Below are positions 8,233 to 17,157 of a stretch of 64,000 nucleotides of DNA, one piece after another; the stretch's first letter is position 1, and the number at the start of each line of letters is the position of its first letter. The translations under genes and the position numbers were made by a program. This stretch comes from Polyangiaceae bacterium (GTDB lineage Bacteria > Myxococcota_A > Polyangia > Polyangiales > Polyangiaceae). The notes under the pieces were generated by a model. The model was given only the letters and a program-made list of their open reading frames with translations, made no database searches and was not told the DNA's origin. The DNA lies in the NCBI GenBank assembly GCA_013361525.1, contig JABFXY010000065.1:1-64000 (forward strand). The letters run 5' to 3'.

Positions 8233-9465
8233 TTACTCGAGCGCGGCAATTCGACGCTCGAGAAACCTCCGCTCCGCATCTTGCCTGCAGAGCTCCAACG
8301 CTCGTCGATACGACGCCAAAGCAGCATCTCGTAGACCGATTCGGCGCTGAAAATCGGCGAGCGCGGCGTGTGCGAGGTGGTAGCTGGCGAGCTCGCCGCC
8401 GTGCATGACGTCGCTCACGGCGGCCACCCCGGCATGGGGGCCGTCTCGCATGCCGATCGCCACCGCGCGATTGAGCGCCACGACCTTCGACGAATCTCGC
8501 CTCGCGAGCACGTCGTAGAGCATCACAATCTGTCGCCAGTCGGTCGCGGCGCTGGTCGGGGCCTCGACGTGAACCGCGACGATAGCGGCCTGAAGCGTGA
8601 ACGTACCATAACGGCGAGAGAGGAGCGCACGCTCTACCAACCTCTGCGCCTCCGCGATCTGCTCGCGGTCCCATTGCGAGCGGTCTTGATCCTCCAGCCG
8701 GACCAAGTCCCCGGCAGAATCGACGCGCGTGTCATGGCGAGCGTCGTGCAGCAACATGAGCGCTAGAACGCCGAGCGCTTCCGGATCGTCGGTCAGCTCG
8801 ACCACCAATCGACCGAGTCGAATCGCCTCCGCGCAGAGCTCGTGGCGCAACAGGTCCGGGCCTTTCGTTGCGCCGTACCCTTCGTTGAAGACGAGATAGA
8901 TGACGGACAATACACTACCGAGCCGATTGGGAAGCTCCGCGTGATCGGGCACGGCATACGGGATTCGGTCATTCTTGATCTTCGCCTTCGCGCGGACGAT
9001 TCGCTGCCCTATCGTCGGCGCAGGCACGATGTACGCGCGCGCAATCTCTTCGGTGGTGAGGCCGGCCACCTCGCGAAGCGTCAATGCAATGCGAGCATCG
9101 GGCTCCAACGCCGGATGACAGCAGGTGAAGATCAGGCGCAGCTCGTCGTCTCTGATCTGGCCGGGCATCTCGAGCTCCACGGTTTCTTCGGAGAGCGCCG
9201 CGAGCGTCGGTAACGAGCCCTCGACGCGCGCCGCGCGTCGAATGCGGTCGATCGCCTTGAATCGGCCTGCCGACACCAGCCACGAATAGGGATTGTGCGG
9301 GACGCCATCGCGCGGCCACGCGTCGGCAGCGGCCGCGAATGCGTCGTGCAGCGCGTCTTCGGCAGCTTCGAAGCTGCCGAGCAGACGAATCAACGTCGCC
9401 CGCACGCGACGAGCGTCGTTTCGATAAGCGGCTTCGAGGGCGGCTCGCCCTCGGGCGTCGCTCAT
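8233..9465 (-). CDS. ECF42-type RNA polymerase sigma factor with C-terminal TPR-like extension
   Basis: The 410-residue protein has sigma regions 2 and 4 in the first half (RATLIRLLGSFEAAEDALHD, WLVSAGRFKAIDRIRR, FTCCHPALEPDARIALTLRE, TTEEIARAYIVPAPTIGQRI). A long C-terminal extension follows (VIYLVFNEGYGATKG, LVELTDDPEALGVLALMLLH, LALADFQRRIGLRDAALASY-like repeats). This length, the FTCCHPAL segment and the neighbouring YCII/DGPF gene are the hallmarks of group ECF42, in which the extension is required for activity. Its ATG overlaps the YCII stop by four bases (ATGA), so translation is coupled. The promoter described at 9858-9883 probably makes the pair self-regulated. Confidence 0.93.
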   Translation of the reverse strand: MSDARGRAALEAAYRNDARRVRATLIRLLGSFEAAEDALHDAFAAAADAWPRDGVPHNPYSWLVSAGRFKAIDRIRRAARVEGSLPTLAALSEETVELEMPGQIRDDELRLIFTCCHPALEPDARIALTLREVAGLTTEEIARAYIVPAPTIGQRIVRAKAKIKNDRIPYAVPDHAELPNRLGSVLSVIYLVFNEGYGATKGPDLLRHELCAEAIRLGRLVVELTDDPEALGVLALMLLHDARHDTRVDSAGDLVRLEDQDRSQWDREQIAEAQRLVERALLSRRYGTFTLQAAIVAVHVEAPTSAATDWRQIVMLYDVLARRDSSKVVALNRAVAIGMRDGPHAGVAAVSDVMHGGELASYHLAHAALADFQRRIGLRDAALASYRRALELCRQDAERRFLERRIAALE

Positions 9466-9827
9466 AGCTTCGGACGAGGCTGACTGAAGTCGACCACCGG
9501 CCGAACCTCGACATGCCCGACCTTTGCGAACGGTATGCCGCCGGCGATCTGCACCGCCTCGTTGAGATCGCGCGCCTCGATCAGGAGGAAGCCTGCGAGC
9601 ACCTCTTTGGTCTCGAGGAACGGGCCGTCGGTGGCGGACATCTTGCCGTCACGCACACTCACGGTCATCGCGTCTTTGGGGAGGGTGAGCGCCTCGCTCG
9701 AAACCAAGCGACCGCTCGCCGAAAGCTCGCGATCGTGGGGCCCGACCGAAGCGAGGAGCGCGTTGGACTCGGGGCTGTCGTCGAAGACTTTCTGCGGGTC
9801 GAAGTAGATCAGGCACATGTACCGCAT
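9462..9827 (-). CDS. YCII-related (DGPF) protein coupled to ECF42 sigma
   Basis: The 121-residue protein begins MRYMCLIYFDPQK and contains DGPFLETKEVLAGFLLIEA, the DGPF signature of the YCII-related superfamily. An AAGGAGG site sits six bases before the ATG at 9827, so the longer frame to 9884 can be set aside. Genes of this type accompany ECF42 sigma factors and are usually among their targets. The DGPF proteins have no firmly established activity; a ferredoxin-like fold with a putative catalytic His-Asp has been suggested for the superfamily. It overlaps the sigma start by four bases. Confidence 0.93.
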   Translation of the reverse strand: MRYMCLIYFDPQKVFDDSPESNALLASVGPHDRELSASGRLVSSEALTLPKDAMTVSVRDGKMSATDGPFLETKEVLAGFLLIEARDLNEAVQIAGGIPFAKVGHVEVRPVVDFSQPRPKL

Positions 9828-9857
9828 CGGAACCTCCTTCATGGTCGATGCGAGTGG

Positions 9858-9883
9858 TCGCCCGGTCTTGCCCGATTTCGACA
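9858..9883 (-). promoter_or_regulatory. candidate ECF42-dependent promoter
   Basis: On the minus strand TGTCGA (9883-9878) is followed after 17 bases by CGACC (CGA at 9860-9858), about 30 bases before the YCII start codon. From memory of the ECF42 literature, TGTCGA is the -35 element and CGA part of the -10. A second TGTCGA lies further upstream at 9929-9924, with CGA 15 bases after it. Autoregulation of the YCII-sigma pair is the natural reading. Confidence 0.5.
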
Positions 9884-9972
9884 TGGGCCGCGAAAGATTT
9901 CTTTTTCGAAGGGCGGGTCGAAATCGACAGGCCCCCGGCGACCACCCGGACCCTCAACAAGGAGCCGGAACC

Positions 9973-10488
9973 ATGAATGACGCGACCTTTATCCCTCTCG
10001 TCGGCGGCTGCACGTGTGAAAAGGTGCGCTTCCGAATCGACGTCGAGCCCATCATCACGCACTGCTGCCACTGCTACCAGTGCCAGAAGTTCTCGGGCTC
10101 GGCGTTCCGCGTGAACTCGATGATCGAAGCGGAGCACGTCGTCGTGACGAAGGGGACGCCGAAGTCATTCGAAGGCAAAGACAACCAGAAGGTGATGCAG
10201 TGCCGCGACTGCGGAACGACGCTGTGGAGCTACCACGCAAAGCTCGGCGAGGTGATCGTCTTCGTCGGTATGGGTGTGCTCGATGCAGAGCATCGTCTGC
10301 AGCCCGAGGCCCATTACTTCGCGCGGTCCAAACAGCCCTGGGTGGTGCCGCCGCCGGGCGTTCCGGTATTCGAGGAAGGTGGTGATCCAGGGAAGCCCAC
10401 CGCCGGACCGCGCATCATGGCTGCACTGGCGAAGGCGGGCGGCGGGCGGTCCATCTCGGATTACACGGGAGAACCCGCGGCTTCGTGA
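9973..10488 (+). CDS. GFA-family zinc protein (glutathione-dependent formaldehyde-activating enzyme-like)
   Basis: The 171-residue protein shows the GFA/CENP-V zinc pattern: GGCTCEKVRF near residue 12, HCCHCYQCQKFSGSAF around 33-48 and MQCRDCGTTLWSY around 76-88. These Cys residues bind two zinc ions in the family. Family members include enzymes that add glutathione to formaldehyde, but most are uncharacterised. The start at 9973 is preferred to an upstream in-frame ATG at 9817, which lies inside the divergent YCII gene. It is divergently arranged with the YCII/sigma pair, sharing a 145-base region. Confidence 0.88.
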   Translation: MNDATFIPLVGGCTCEKVRFRIDVEPIITHCCHCYQCQKFSGSAFRVNSMIEAEHVVVTKGTPKSFEGKDNQKVMQCRDCGTTLWSYHAKLGEVIVFVGMGVLDAEHRLQPEAHYFARSKQPWVVPPPGVPVFEEGGDPGKPTAGPRIMAALAKAGGGRSISDYTGEPAAS

Positions 10489-10498
10489 TTGCGGTAGC

Positions 10499-10531
10499 CG
10501 CTTCGAGATCGCGCCAAGCGATCTCGAAGCG
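10499..10531. terminator. 14-bp perfect hairpin between convergent genes
   Basis: CGCTTCGAGATCGC (10499-10512) and its exact complement (10518-10531) enclose the loop GCCAA. It lies between the ends of the GFA gene (10488) and the small secreted protein gene (10540), so it is probably a bidirectional terminator. There is no U-tract on either side. Confidence 0.65.
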
Positions 10532-10539
10532 ATCACCTG

Positions 10540-10794
10540 TCACTGCGCCGTACAGCCTTCGAGACCACCCGAGGAGTTTCGTCCCGAGCACACGGCTTTC
10601 ACCTTCCCGCTCGGACAATCGCCGCCGCTCGCGTTGGGCACGCAGCCCGTGAGGCCGCCCGACGGTCCCTGATCGCAGCAAGCAACGACGCGGTCCGCGG
10701 CTTCGTATGGATCTTCCGCGGCTGCCGGATGGCCGGACGCAACCGAGGCAATGACGACCGAGAACACGCATGCGATGGCGCTGAGCTTCTTCAT
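10540..10794 (-). CDS. small exported Cys-rich protein
   Basis: The 84-residue product has a Sec signal peptide (MKKLSAIACVFSVVIASVAS, cleavage likely after AAA) and a mature part of about 57 residues. The mature part has two similar Cys-containing segments, CCDQGPSGGLTGCVPN and CSGRNSSGGLEGCTAQ, an internal duplication of the form C-x-G-x-x-SGGL-x-GC. GGAGG lies 8 bases before the ATG at 10794, a better distance than for the ATG at 10800. I recognise no family; disulfide-stabilised secretion is likely. Confidence 0.7.
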   Translation of the reverse strand: MKKLSAIACVFSVVIASVASGHPAAAEDPYEAADRVVACCDQGPSGGLTGCVPNASGGDCPSGKVKAVCSGRNSSGGLEGCTAQ

Positions 10795-11256
10795 GAACAT
10801 ACCCTCCTAGTGACTGGCTCGGCGCTTGAGCACTCCGTGTGCCACGATCGAAAATCGCCTAATCAACGGGAAACACCGTCGCTCGTTCTGGCGGAGGACC
10901 ATCCGAGCACGAAGTTTCGCTTCCTTTGCAAAATTTCGATTCCAAACTTTTCCGACGACGAGAGCGACGCCATCGAGCTCCGCTGCCGACCGCGCTCAAT
11001 TGCAAGCGAAATCTCCGGTAATGTTCCCGAGACGCTTGCCGAAAGGCGGTGCAACGCCACACGGGTACGCGTTTCGTTGCGAGCATCACGTCGCCGATTC
11101 GTGAGCACGTCAGTTTCGTGCTGGCCGTCGTCTTCCCTTCTATTTAGAGGTCCCGCTTCGAAGCCACGGCGACTACCTACACGTTTCTCGAAAACCCACG
11201 TTGCGGCCCCGCCCTTACTGCTTGTCGTGGTTTGCTATCCCTGATAGCACGCGAGC
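10795..11256. other. divergent intergenic region, no gene seen
   Basis: These 462 bases separate two divergent exported-protein genes and are noticeably lower in GC than the flanks. Open frames here lack any protein-like composition. The only structure I can point to is a short perfect inverted repeat (GCTATC, 3-base loop, GATAGC) at 11234-11248, eight bases before the next start codon, which could be an operator or a translation-affecting hairpin. Promoters for both flanking genes must lie here, but I cannot place them with confidence. Confidence 0.5.
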
Positions 11257-14200
11257 ATGATGAGGGTATTTGTCGGGCGGACCATCTTGGTCCTAGGGGC
11301 CGGCCTTGTTGCCACGACCCTCTCCTGCGGACACGGCGATTCCACGGAGAGCACGGAGGGCGGAGGTGGCGCGGGGACAACGACCGAGTCGCTGGATGCT
11401 GACGATATCGTCGCGGCCACCCCCGACCTTCGAGAGATCGCACTCAGCGACGCAATGGAACGAGGACGACTGTCGTTCCAGCCACGCTCCGAGGATTCAG
11501 CGTTCGAGTCGGGCACGGATCGCTGGTACGCGCGCGCCGAGCGAGACGGCGTTGCGCTCGTTCCGTCGCCCTCCTTTACGGGGGAATTGCCGTCGGGCGG
11601 ACTGACGGTCCGCACCGACGAGATTCGACGCGGTCGCTGGCAATGGAAAGGCGAAGGTTCATTCCTGGCAGACGACAGCGGCGCATTGGTTCGCGAAGGA
11701 CACGGCGCCTACGAGTGGTATCGCGGACGTGACGAGGGCCTCGAGCAAGGGTGGACGTTCGAAGGTGCGCCCGGCGAGCAGGGGGCCATCGTCGTCACCG
11801 TCGCTATCGAGGGGGCCCGATTGCTCGATAGCGACCCCGATGGCGTGCACCTCGCAACGGACGCGGGACCGGTGCGCTACGGTCACGGCACATGGATCGA
11901 TGCGAAGGGCGTTCGCACGATTGTCCCCTCCGTGTGGCGCGACGGAATCATCGAGCTCGTCGTCCCCGAAGATGTCGTCACGACCAGCAGCTATCCCGCT
12001 ACCCTCGATCCGGTCGTCGGGCCCGAGATGTCGACCGACCCTGCGGTCAACGGCCCCGATGATTCGGATACAGGCATGCCCCTTGTTGCCTGTACGTCCA
12101 CGACCTGCATGGGGATGTGGAAGGATGCCGTCGGGCTGAGTCGAATTCGCTTCACACCGGACGGAACGCTGCTGGACCCCGTGCCAACGACGCATGCCAT
12201 CGGCTCGGATCTCGAGGTGGTAGGCGTCGGGGCGATGGCCGATCGCTTCGTCCTCGGCTGGGTTACGGGCACCTCCAGCACGGAGAACTTGCACGTACGT
12301 GTCTATGACGAGACCGGAACCGCGGTTTCCGGGGACGTCGTGCTCTCCGCGAACACAGACATCGCCAACTGGAATATCGGCTGTTCCCCAGATCGATGCC
12401 TCGTCACGTGGAGGGCCCCCGGCAGTCAAGTTCTGTCGAAGCGCATCGATGCGTCGGGCGCGGTCCTCGACCCTTTCGGCACGTTGATCGACCAATCCAC
12501 GGCGAGCTCTACGCAGGTTGCGTACGACGGCGCGAACTTTTTCGTCGCATACAGCACGCGCGTTCGGCGACTGACCCCAAGTGGCATCATCCTCGACGCG
12601 TCTCCCATCATCCCCTTCAGCGCCCAAAGCGTCACGGGTTTGGCCTCGAGCGGAGCTGGCGTGCTCGCGGTCGGAACCAACAGCGCCCGCATCATCAATG
12701 CAGACGGGACGTTGGGAGGAAGCGCGCCGAACCCGGGGCTATTTCTTTCGTCGGTCGTCTGGACCGGCACGGAGTATCTCGCCACACAGTCCAGTCCGCC
12801 GACGGGTCAACGCTACGACTCGACGGCGGCGCCGGTCGGTTCCCCCATCACGTACCAGCCTCTCGCCCTCAACATCGCCCTCACGGCGCGGCCGGGGGGT
12901 GCATTCCTCCGCAGCGGCGGGCTGGACGCGCTCGCGCAGAGAGTGGACGCGAGCGGAGCGACGCTCGGGCCCGCGTTTCCGCTGAATGCTGGGTCGAATC
13001 CGCAACACCAGCCAGTCGTGGTCGCCGGCAACAACCAATATTTGGTCGCGTGGGCCGACCGCCGGCTGGGCAATTACGCGGTTTACGGACAGCGATATGA
13101 TGCGTCCGGTGCCGCCATGGACCAGACACCGCTGGTCCTCGTGAACGGCCGGGCAACGTCGCTCGACGGCGCATTCGACGGCACGAATTACCTAATCGCC
13201 GCCTACGTCGACAACAATTACGTGCGCGCCGCGCGCGTACCATCCTCGGGCCCTCCGCTCGATCCGGCAACGGGGATCACGGTGACCTCCGGGTCCAGCA
13301 ACGCGGTCAGCGTCAGCTGGGACGGAATCAACTTTGCCGTTTCGTATCTCTTCGATGACACGTCGGTAAGCAACAACGACACGGTGCGCCTCCGCCGCGT
13401 AACCCCTACTGGGGCACTACTAGACGGGTCGGCACTTTTGGTAAGCCAAGGAAACTTCGCACCGTCGGTGTCGTCCGCATTCGACGGGGTAGGCCACGTG
13501 ATCGCGTGGTGGTCCGGAGGCAACGCCTATTATCGTCGACTGACACCCGGCGGCACGTTTACGGGGCCTGCAACGCTCATCGGCACGATCGGCGTGACCG
13601 CGCAGGCCGCTTGCGGCGGCAGCACCTGCATCGTTTCCGACGGTGTCGGCGCCAGAATGCTCGGAGGCACGGCGATCGCGCTGCCCGCAGGCACGAGCAG
13701 CACGTCGATGCGTCCAGCACTCGCGTTCGGCGGCACCGAGTTCCTCGCCGTCGGCGCGAACGGCTCGGGCGACGCGCTCGCGCTTCGGATTTCCAATACG
13801 ACGCCGCCCGCCGCAATCGGATCGTGGTTCAACGTCTCGCAGAGCCCGGGTCAAATCGAGGTTTCATCCTCGGCAGCGTCATTGGGCGACGGGGGCGCGC
13901 TCGTCGCCTACGAACGGTTCGTCGAAGCCGACAATGCTTCGCGTGTCTTCTTGCGTGCGGTCATCCTTTCGGGACCGAACGGCTCAACTTGCACGAGCAA
14001 CGGCGACTGCCAGTCCAATCACTGCACCGACGGCGTCTGTTGCGATACGGCATGCGGCAACGGGTCGAACACGGACTGCCAGGCGTGCAGCAGCGCCACC
14101 GGCGCGGCCGTGAACGGTACCTGCGGCGTCGTTTCGGCGGGCACGAGCTGCCGGACCTCGGCAGGGGATTGCGACGTCGCGGAGGTCTGCGACGGCTCGT

Positions 14201-15300
14201 CCTCCACCTGTCCCGCGGATGGGTTCGCGAGCAACACGACCGAGTGCCGAGCGGTAAACGGCGACTGCGACGTCCCGGAGATGTGCACCGGCTCGAGCGC
14301 CGCTTGCCCCGTCAACGCGTATGCGCCGTCATCGGCCGAATGTCGCAGCGCTGTGGGCGATTGCGATGTTGCTGAGCATTGCACGGGAAGCGGTCCCACA
14401 TGCCCCGCGAATGCGTTCTCCCCCGGCGGGACGCTTTGCCGCGCAGCCGACGGTCCATGCGACGTCGCAGAGACCTGCTCCGGCGGTTCGGCTGATTGCC
14501 CGAACAATGCATTCGCGCCGACGTCGACGATCTGTAGACCTGCCGCCGGCCTCTGCGATGCACCGGAGAACTGCGCAGGGGAAGCGGCGGATTGCCCCTC
14601 CGATGCGCTCATCCCCACAGGAACCGTTTGTCGTGATGCGGACGGCGAATGCGACGCGGAGGATTTCTGCGACGGGACATCCGCTGCCTGCGAAGACGAA
14701 GGACAACCCGCAAACACTCCCTGCGGCCCCGCGCCGAGCGGGGATTGCGACCTTCAAGACACGTGCAGCGGTGGTCCCGGGCCGCAAAACGAGTGCGTCG
14801 ATTGGGTGTACAACGAAAATCATGTTTGCCGTCCCGTCGCAGGAGACTGCGACGTCGCCGAAAAATGCACCGCCGCGGACTACGTCTGCCCCGACGATGA
14901 AGTCGAGAATGCGGGCAGCGCCTGCCGTCCGTCGTCCGGGCCGTGCGACGACGTCGAGCTCTGCGACGGTTCGAATGCCGAGTGCCCGGACGACGCATCG
15001 TTCCCCGATGGCACCGAATGCGAGGACAACGGGACTTGCGAGAGTGGGGAATGCGTTCCGAATGGCGAAGACGGTGACGGCGGTGCAGGTGGTAGCTCCG
15101 GGGACGGTGGGTCGAGCAGCAGCAGCGGCGGCTCACCCGGCGACGGCGGGGACGACGCGAGCAAGCCGGAAGATGGCGGCTGCGATTGCCGAGCAGCGCC
15201 GGGCAAGTCCCCGAATCCCCCGTGGGCGGCGTTCTCCGCGTTCGCCATGCTGACCGTCGCGCTCCGGCGTCGTCGCGTGAAGACGAGGCGAGCAGCGTAG
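11257..15300 (+). CDS. giant exported Cys-repeat protein with MYXO-CTERM tail
   Basis: The 1347-residue protein starts with a signal peptide (residues 1-24, LVLGAGLVATTLSC, lipobox-like). Residues 30-250 form a domain of unknown type. Residues about 250-900 are a long series of beta-rich repeats typical of propellers (YDGANFFVAYSTR, AYVDNNYVRAARV, WDGINFAVSYLFD). A first Cys cluster around 910-960 (CTSNGDCQSNHCTDGVCC) precedes nine tandem repeats of about 32 residues of the form CR-x5-GDCDVAE-x-C-x-G-x4-CP (about 963-1267), resembling disintegrin-like repeats. A Gly/Ser linker and the MYXO-CTERM signature (GCDCR, hydrophobic helix, RRRRVKTRR) end the protein. It is probably a surface adhesin or stalk-like protein; the ligand is unknown. 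Confidence 0.88.
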   Translation: MMRVFVGRTILVLGAGLVATTLSCGHGDSTESTEGGGGAGTTTESLDADDIVAATPDLREIALSDAMERGRLSFQPRSEDSAFESGTDRWYARAERDGVALVPSPSFTGELPSGGLTVRTDEIRRGRWQWKGEGSFLADDSGALVREGHGAYEWYRGRDEGLEQGWTFEGAPGEQGAIVVTVAIEGARLLDSDPDGVHLATDAGPVRYGHGTWIDAKGVRTIVPSVWRDGIIELVVPEDVVTTSSYPATLDPVVGPEMSTDPAVNGPDDSDTGMPLVACTSTTCMGMWKDAVGLSRIRFTPDGTLLDPVPTTHAIGSDLEVVGVGAMADRFVLGWVTGTSSTENLHVRVYDETGTAVSGDVVLSANTDIANWNIGCSPDRCLVTWRAPGSQVLSKRIDASGAVLDPFGTLIDQSTASSTQVAYDGANFFVAYSTRVRRLTPSGIILDASPIIPFSAQSVTGLASSGAGVLAVGTNSARIINADGTLGGSAPNPGLFLSSVVWTGTEYLATQSSPPTGQRYDSTAAPVGSPITYQPLALNIALTARPGGAFLRSGGLDALAQRVDASGATLGPAFPLNAGSNPQHQPVVVAGNNQYLVAWADRRLGNYAVYGQRYDASGAAMDQTPLVLVNGRATSLDGAFDGTNYLIAAYVDNNYVRAARVPSSGPPLDPATGITVTSGSSNAVSVSWDGINFAVSYLFDDTSVSNNDTVRLRRVTPTGALLDGSALLVSQGNFAPSVSSAFDGVGHVIAWWSGGNAYYRRLTPGGTFTGPATLIGTIGVTAQAACGGSTCIVSDGVGARMLGGTAIALPAGTSSTSMRPALAFGGTEFLAVGANGSGDALALRISNTTPPAAIGSWFNVSQSPGQIEVSSSAASLGDGGALVAYERFVEADNASRVFLRAVILSGPNGSTCTSNGDCQSNHCTDGVCCDTACGNGSNTDCQACSSATGAAVNGTCGVVSAGTSCRTSAGDCDVAEVCDGSSSTCPADGFASNTTECRAVNGDCDVPEMCTGSSAACPVNAYAPSSAECRSAVGDCDVAEHCTGSGPTCPANAFSPGGTLCRAADGPCDVAETCSGGSADCPNNAFAPTSTICRPAAGLCDAPENCAGEAADCPSDALIPTGTVCRDADGECDAEDFCDGTSAACEDEGQPANTPCGPAPSGDCDLQDTCSGGPGPQNECVDWVYNENHVCRPVAGDCDVAEKCTAADYVCPDDEVENAGSACRPSSGPCDDVELCDGSNAECPDDASFPDGTECEDNGTCESGECVPNGEDGDGGAGGSSGDGGSSSSSGGSPGDGGDDASKPEDGGCDCRAAPGKSPNPPWAAFSAFAMLTVALRRRRVKTRRAA

Positions 15301-15387
15301 ACATCGCCGGCTTCAAAGCCGCGGGAGGTTCGCGATCCGGCGCGGTCCCGCGGTGTCTCGCCTACGTTCTCGTGATAAGGAGCGCGC

Positions 15388-16116
15388 GTGGCAGACGGCA
15401 TCGAGCACGCCCTGCGCGCCCCCAGCAAAGAGGAGCTCGCGGGCGTCGCGAAACGGCGCGCGACTTGGCACAGCGCAGTCAAGGCTTCCAAAGGGTCATC
15501 ACACGAGCTGCTCATCCCGGTTGTGGTCGCAATCGCCGGTGTGATCATCGGCGTCGTCATCGACAACGTGCCGGTCATCGTCGCCGCGACCGCAATGGGC
15601 GCCGTGATGCTCGGGCTCTATGTCTTCGTCTGGCGGATCGCGCGACGCGCACCCAAGAGGGACAAAGGGCCCTGGGATCTCGCTGATGGCTGGCGCGTGC
15701 GCGAGACGACCATTCGCGCGCGCGCCGTCATTGCGGCTGGCAGCGGCGACGAGGACTACGCCACCTGGCTCGTCCTGGAGCTCGACGGCTCGGAATGGTA
15801 CGCGTTCGAGCCCAGTTGTCTCGGCGATGATCCGACTGGGGCGAGCCTCGCTTGCGCAGAGCTGGTGATTGCGTCGATCGAGCCAGCTGGCGCGGTTCTG
15901 TCTGCGCGGGCGAGCGGTGCTCCGCTCCCCCGACGCGGGGGCCGAATCGATGTCGAGGGTGAAGATCGTATCGCCGCAGCCGGCGACGCTTATGCCGCAA
16001 TGGTCGAAGGCGGTTTCGTTTGGGTCCCCGAGGACGCGGTTCCGCCCGCGGGCGGGCTGGTCTCAGCGGATACCCTGCCCGATTGGATGCGCGACGGAGC
16101 ACGAGTCCGCGGTTGA
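15388..16116 (+). CDS. membrane protein with two transmembrane helices, unknown function
   Basis: The 242-residue protein starts at a GTG with AAGGAG six bases upstream. Two adjacent hydrophobic helices (LLIPVVVAIAGVIIGVVI and VPVIVAATAMGAVMLGLYVF, residues about 38-80) form a hairpin. A soluble domain of about 150 residues follows (WRVRETTIRARAVIAAGSGD, WLVLELDGSEWYAFEPSCLG) that looks beta-rich. I do not recognise a family. The gene lies 87 bases after the giant MYXO-CTERM gene on the same strand and may or may not be co-transcribed. Confidence 0.7.
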   Translation: MADGIEHALRAPSKEELAGVAKRRATWHSAVKASKGSSHELLIPVVVAIAGVIIGVVIDNVPVIVAATAMGAVMLGLYVFVWRIARRAPKRDKGPWDLADGWRVRETTIRARAVIAAGSGDEDYATWLVLELDGSEWYAFEPSCLGDDPTGASLACAELVIASIEPAGAVLSARASGAPLPRRGGRIDVEGEDRIAAAGDAYAAMVEGGFVWVPEDAVPPAGGLVSADTLPDWMRDGARVRG

Positions 16117-16160
16117 GGCCCGGGCCCAACCGCCTAGTCTCGACCGGAAGGGTTTCGACC

Positions 16161-16688
16161 ATGCAGGACCACTCCACTTCCCTCGCCCGTTGCATCGTCG
16201 CGCTCGCGCTCGCCGCAGGAGTCGTCGCTGCTCCGGGCATCGCTCGCGCCGCTCAGCCTACAGGCGAGCAAAAGACGCTCACCGTCGCGGTCGAGCCCGA
16301 AGAATCGTCGGACTCGTTCCTGCCATCGAAGAGGCCGCTCTGGGGCTATACGCTCATCGGCGGCGTGGTGTGGGCGGGCGCCGGCGTCGGCATCGCCGGG
16401 ATCGTGCTCCAGCAGCAGCACCTCTCCGAAGCCGACGCAATCACGGCCGCCCTCCCCGGCGCATGCGGATCTTCCGGCCCCGGCTGCAACGCGGTGAACG
16501 ACAGGTTGGACGACGCCGATTCCTTCCTTGCAATGGGCGTGACCGGCTTTTCAATCGCGGGCGCTGCGAGCGTCGGAGCGCTGCTCTATGCCCTACTGCC
16601 GGGGAGGGATGACAAGAACGAGCATGCGATTCGAATCGTGCCCGCGCTCGGCTCGACGTCGGGAGCGGTCGTCGAGGGCCACTTCTAA
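16161..16688 (+). CDS. exported membrane protein, unknown function
   Basis: The 175-residue protein has a Sec signal peptide (CIVALALAAGVVAAPGIARA, cleavage likely after ARA near residue 30) and two further hydrophobic segments (WGYTLIGGVVWAGAGVGIAG near 63-82 and FLAMGVTGFSIAGAASVGAL near 122-142). Two Cys lie between them (ACGSSGPGCNAV), well placed for a disulfide in a periplasmic loop. This layout is common in uncharacterised myxobacterial proteins. Its stop codon overlaps that of the convergent cupin gene by four bases. Confidence 0.7.
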   Translation: MQDHSTSLARCIVALALAAGVVAAPGIARAAQPTGEQKTLTVAVEPEESSDSFLPSKRPLWGYTLIGGVVWAGAGVGIAGIVLQQQHLSEADAITAALPGACGSSGPGCNAVNDRLDDADSFLAMGVTGFSIAGAASVGALLYALLPGRDDKNEHAIRIVPALGSTSGAVVEGHF

Positions 16689-17122
16689 TCCTTGGGGGCG
16701 TTCTCCGTACGAGCTTCCTCGGTGGGGCGCGACCGGAACCACGCAGCGATGCCTTCCATGTGCGGCTCGAAGTCGCCGGGCACCGAGAAGTTGAGCGCGC
16801 CAGCGCGCTCGCCGGTGCGATTCTCGAAGGCGTGCGGGGTGCCTCCGGGCGCGATGACCAGCGACCCCTTCGGCGCGTCGATCCATTCGTCGCCAAAGAG
16901 GAAGCTCATCGTGCCCTCGATCACGTAGAAGACGTCGTCCTCGTCATGTTGGTGCGCACCGGGGCCGCGCGTGTACGGCTCGAGCCACCATTCCGAGATT
17001 GAATATCGGCCGCGCGTCTCTTCGCCGTCGGCTTTGAACACGGCATTCACCGGCCCCATCGGGAACGGTCGGCCCGCGCCGGGTGGCCGAATGACAGGAG
17101 CGCGCTTTTTCTCGGTCGACAC
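16685..17122 (-). CDS. cupin-domain protein
   Basis: The 145-residue single-domain cupin has motif 1 as RGPGAHQHDEDDVFYVIEGT (metal-binding HxH and the later Glu) and motif 2 as GSLVIAPGGTPHAFEN (metal-binding His). A GTG at 17122 is the likely start. A small-molecule dioxygenase, isomerase or binding role is possible, but the family is too broad to choose. It is the last gene of a minus-strand run, separated from the murein endopeptidase by 35 bases. Confidence 0.85.
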   Translation of the reverse strand: MSTEKKRAPVIRPPGAGRPFPMGPVNAVFKADGEETRGRYSISEWWLEPYTRGPGAHQHDEDDVFYVIEGTMSFLFGDEWIDAPKGSLVIAPGGTPHAFENRTGERAGALNFSVPGDFEPHMEGIAAWFRSRPTEEARTENAPKD

Positions 17123-17157
17123 GTGGGCAGGTTAGACGCTTTGTGACATCACCGCCA

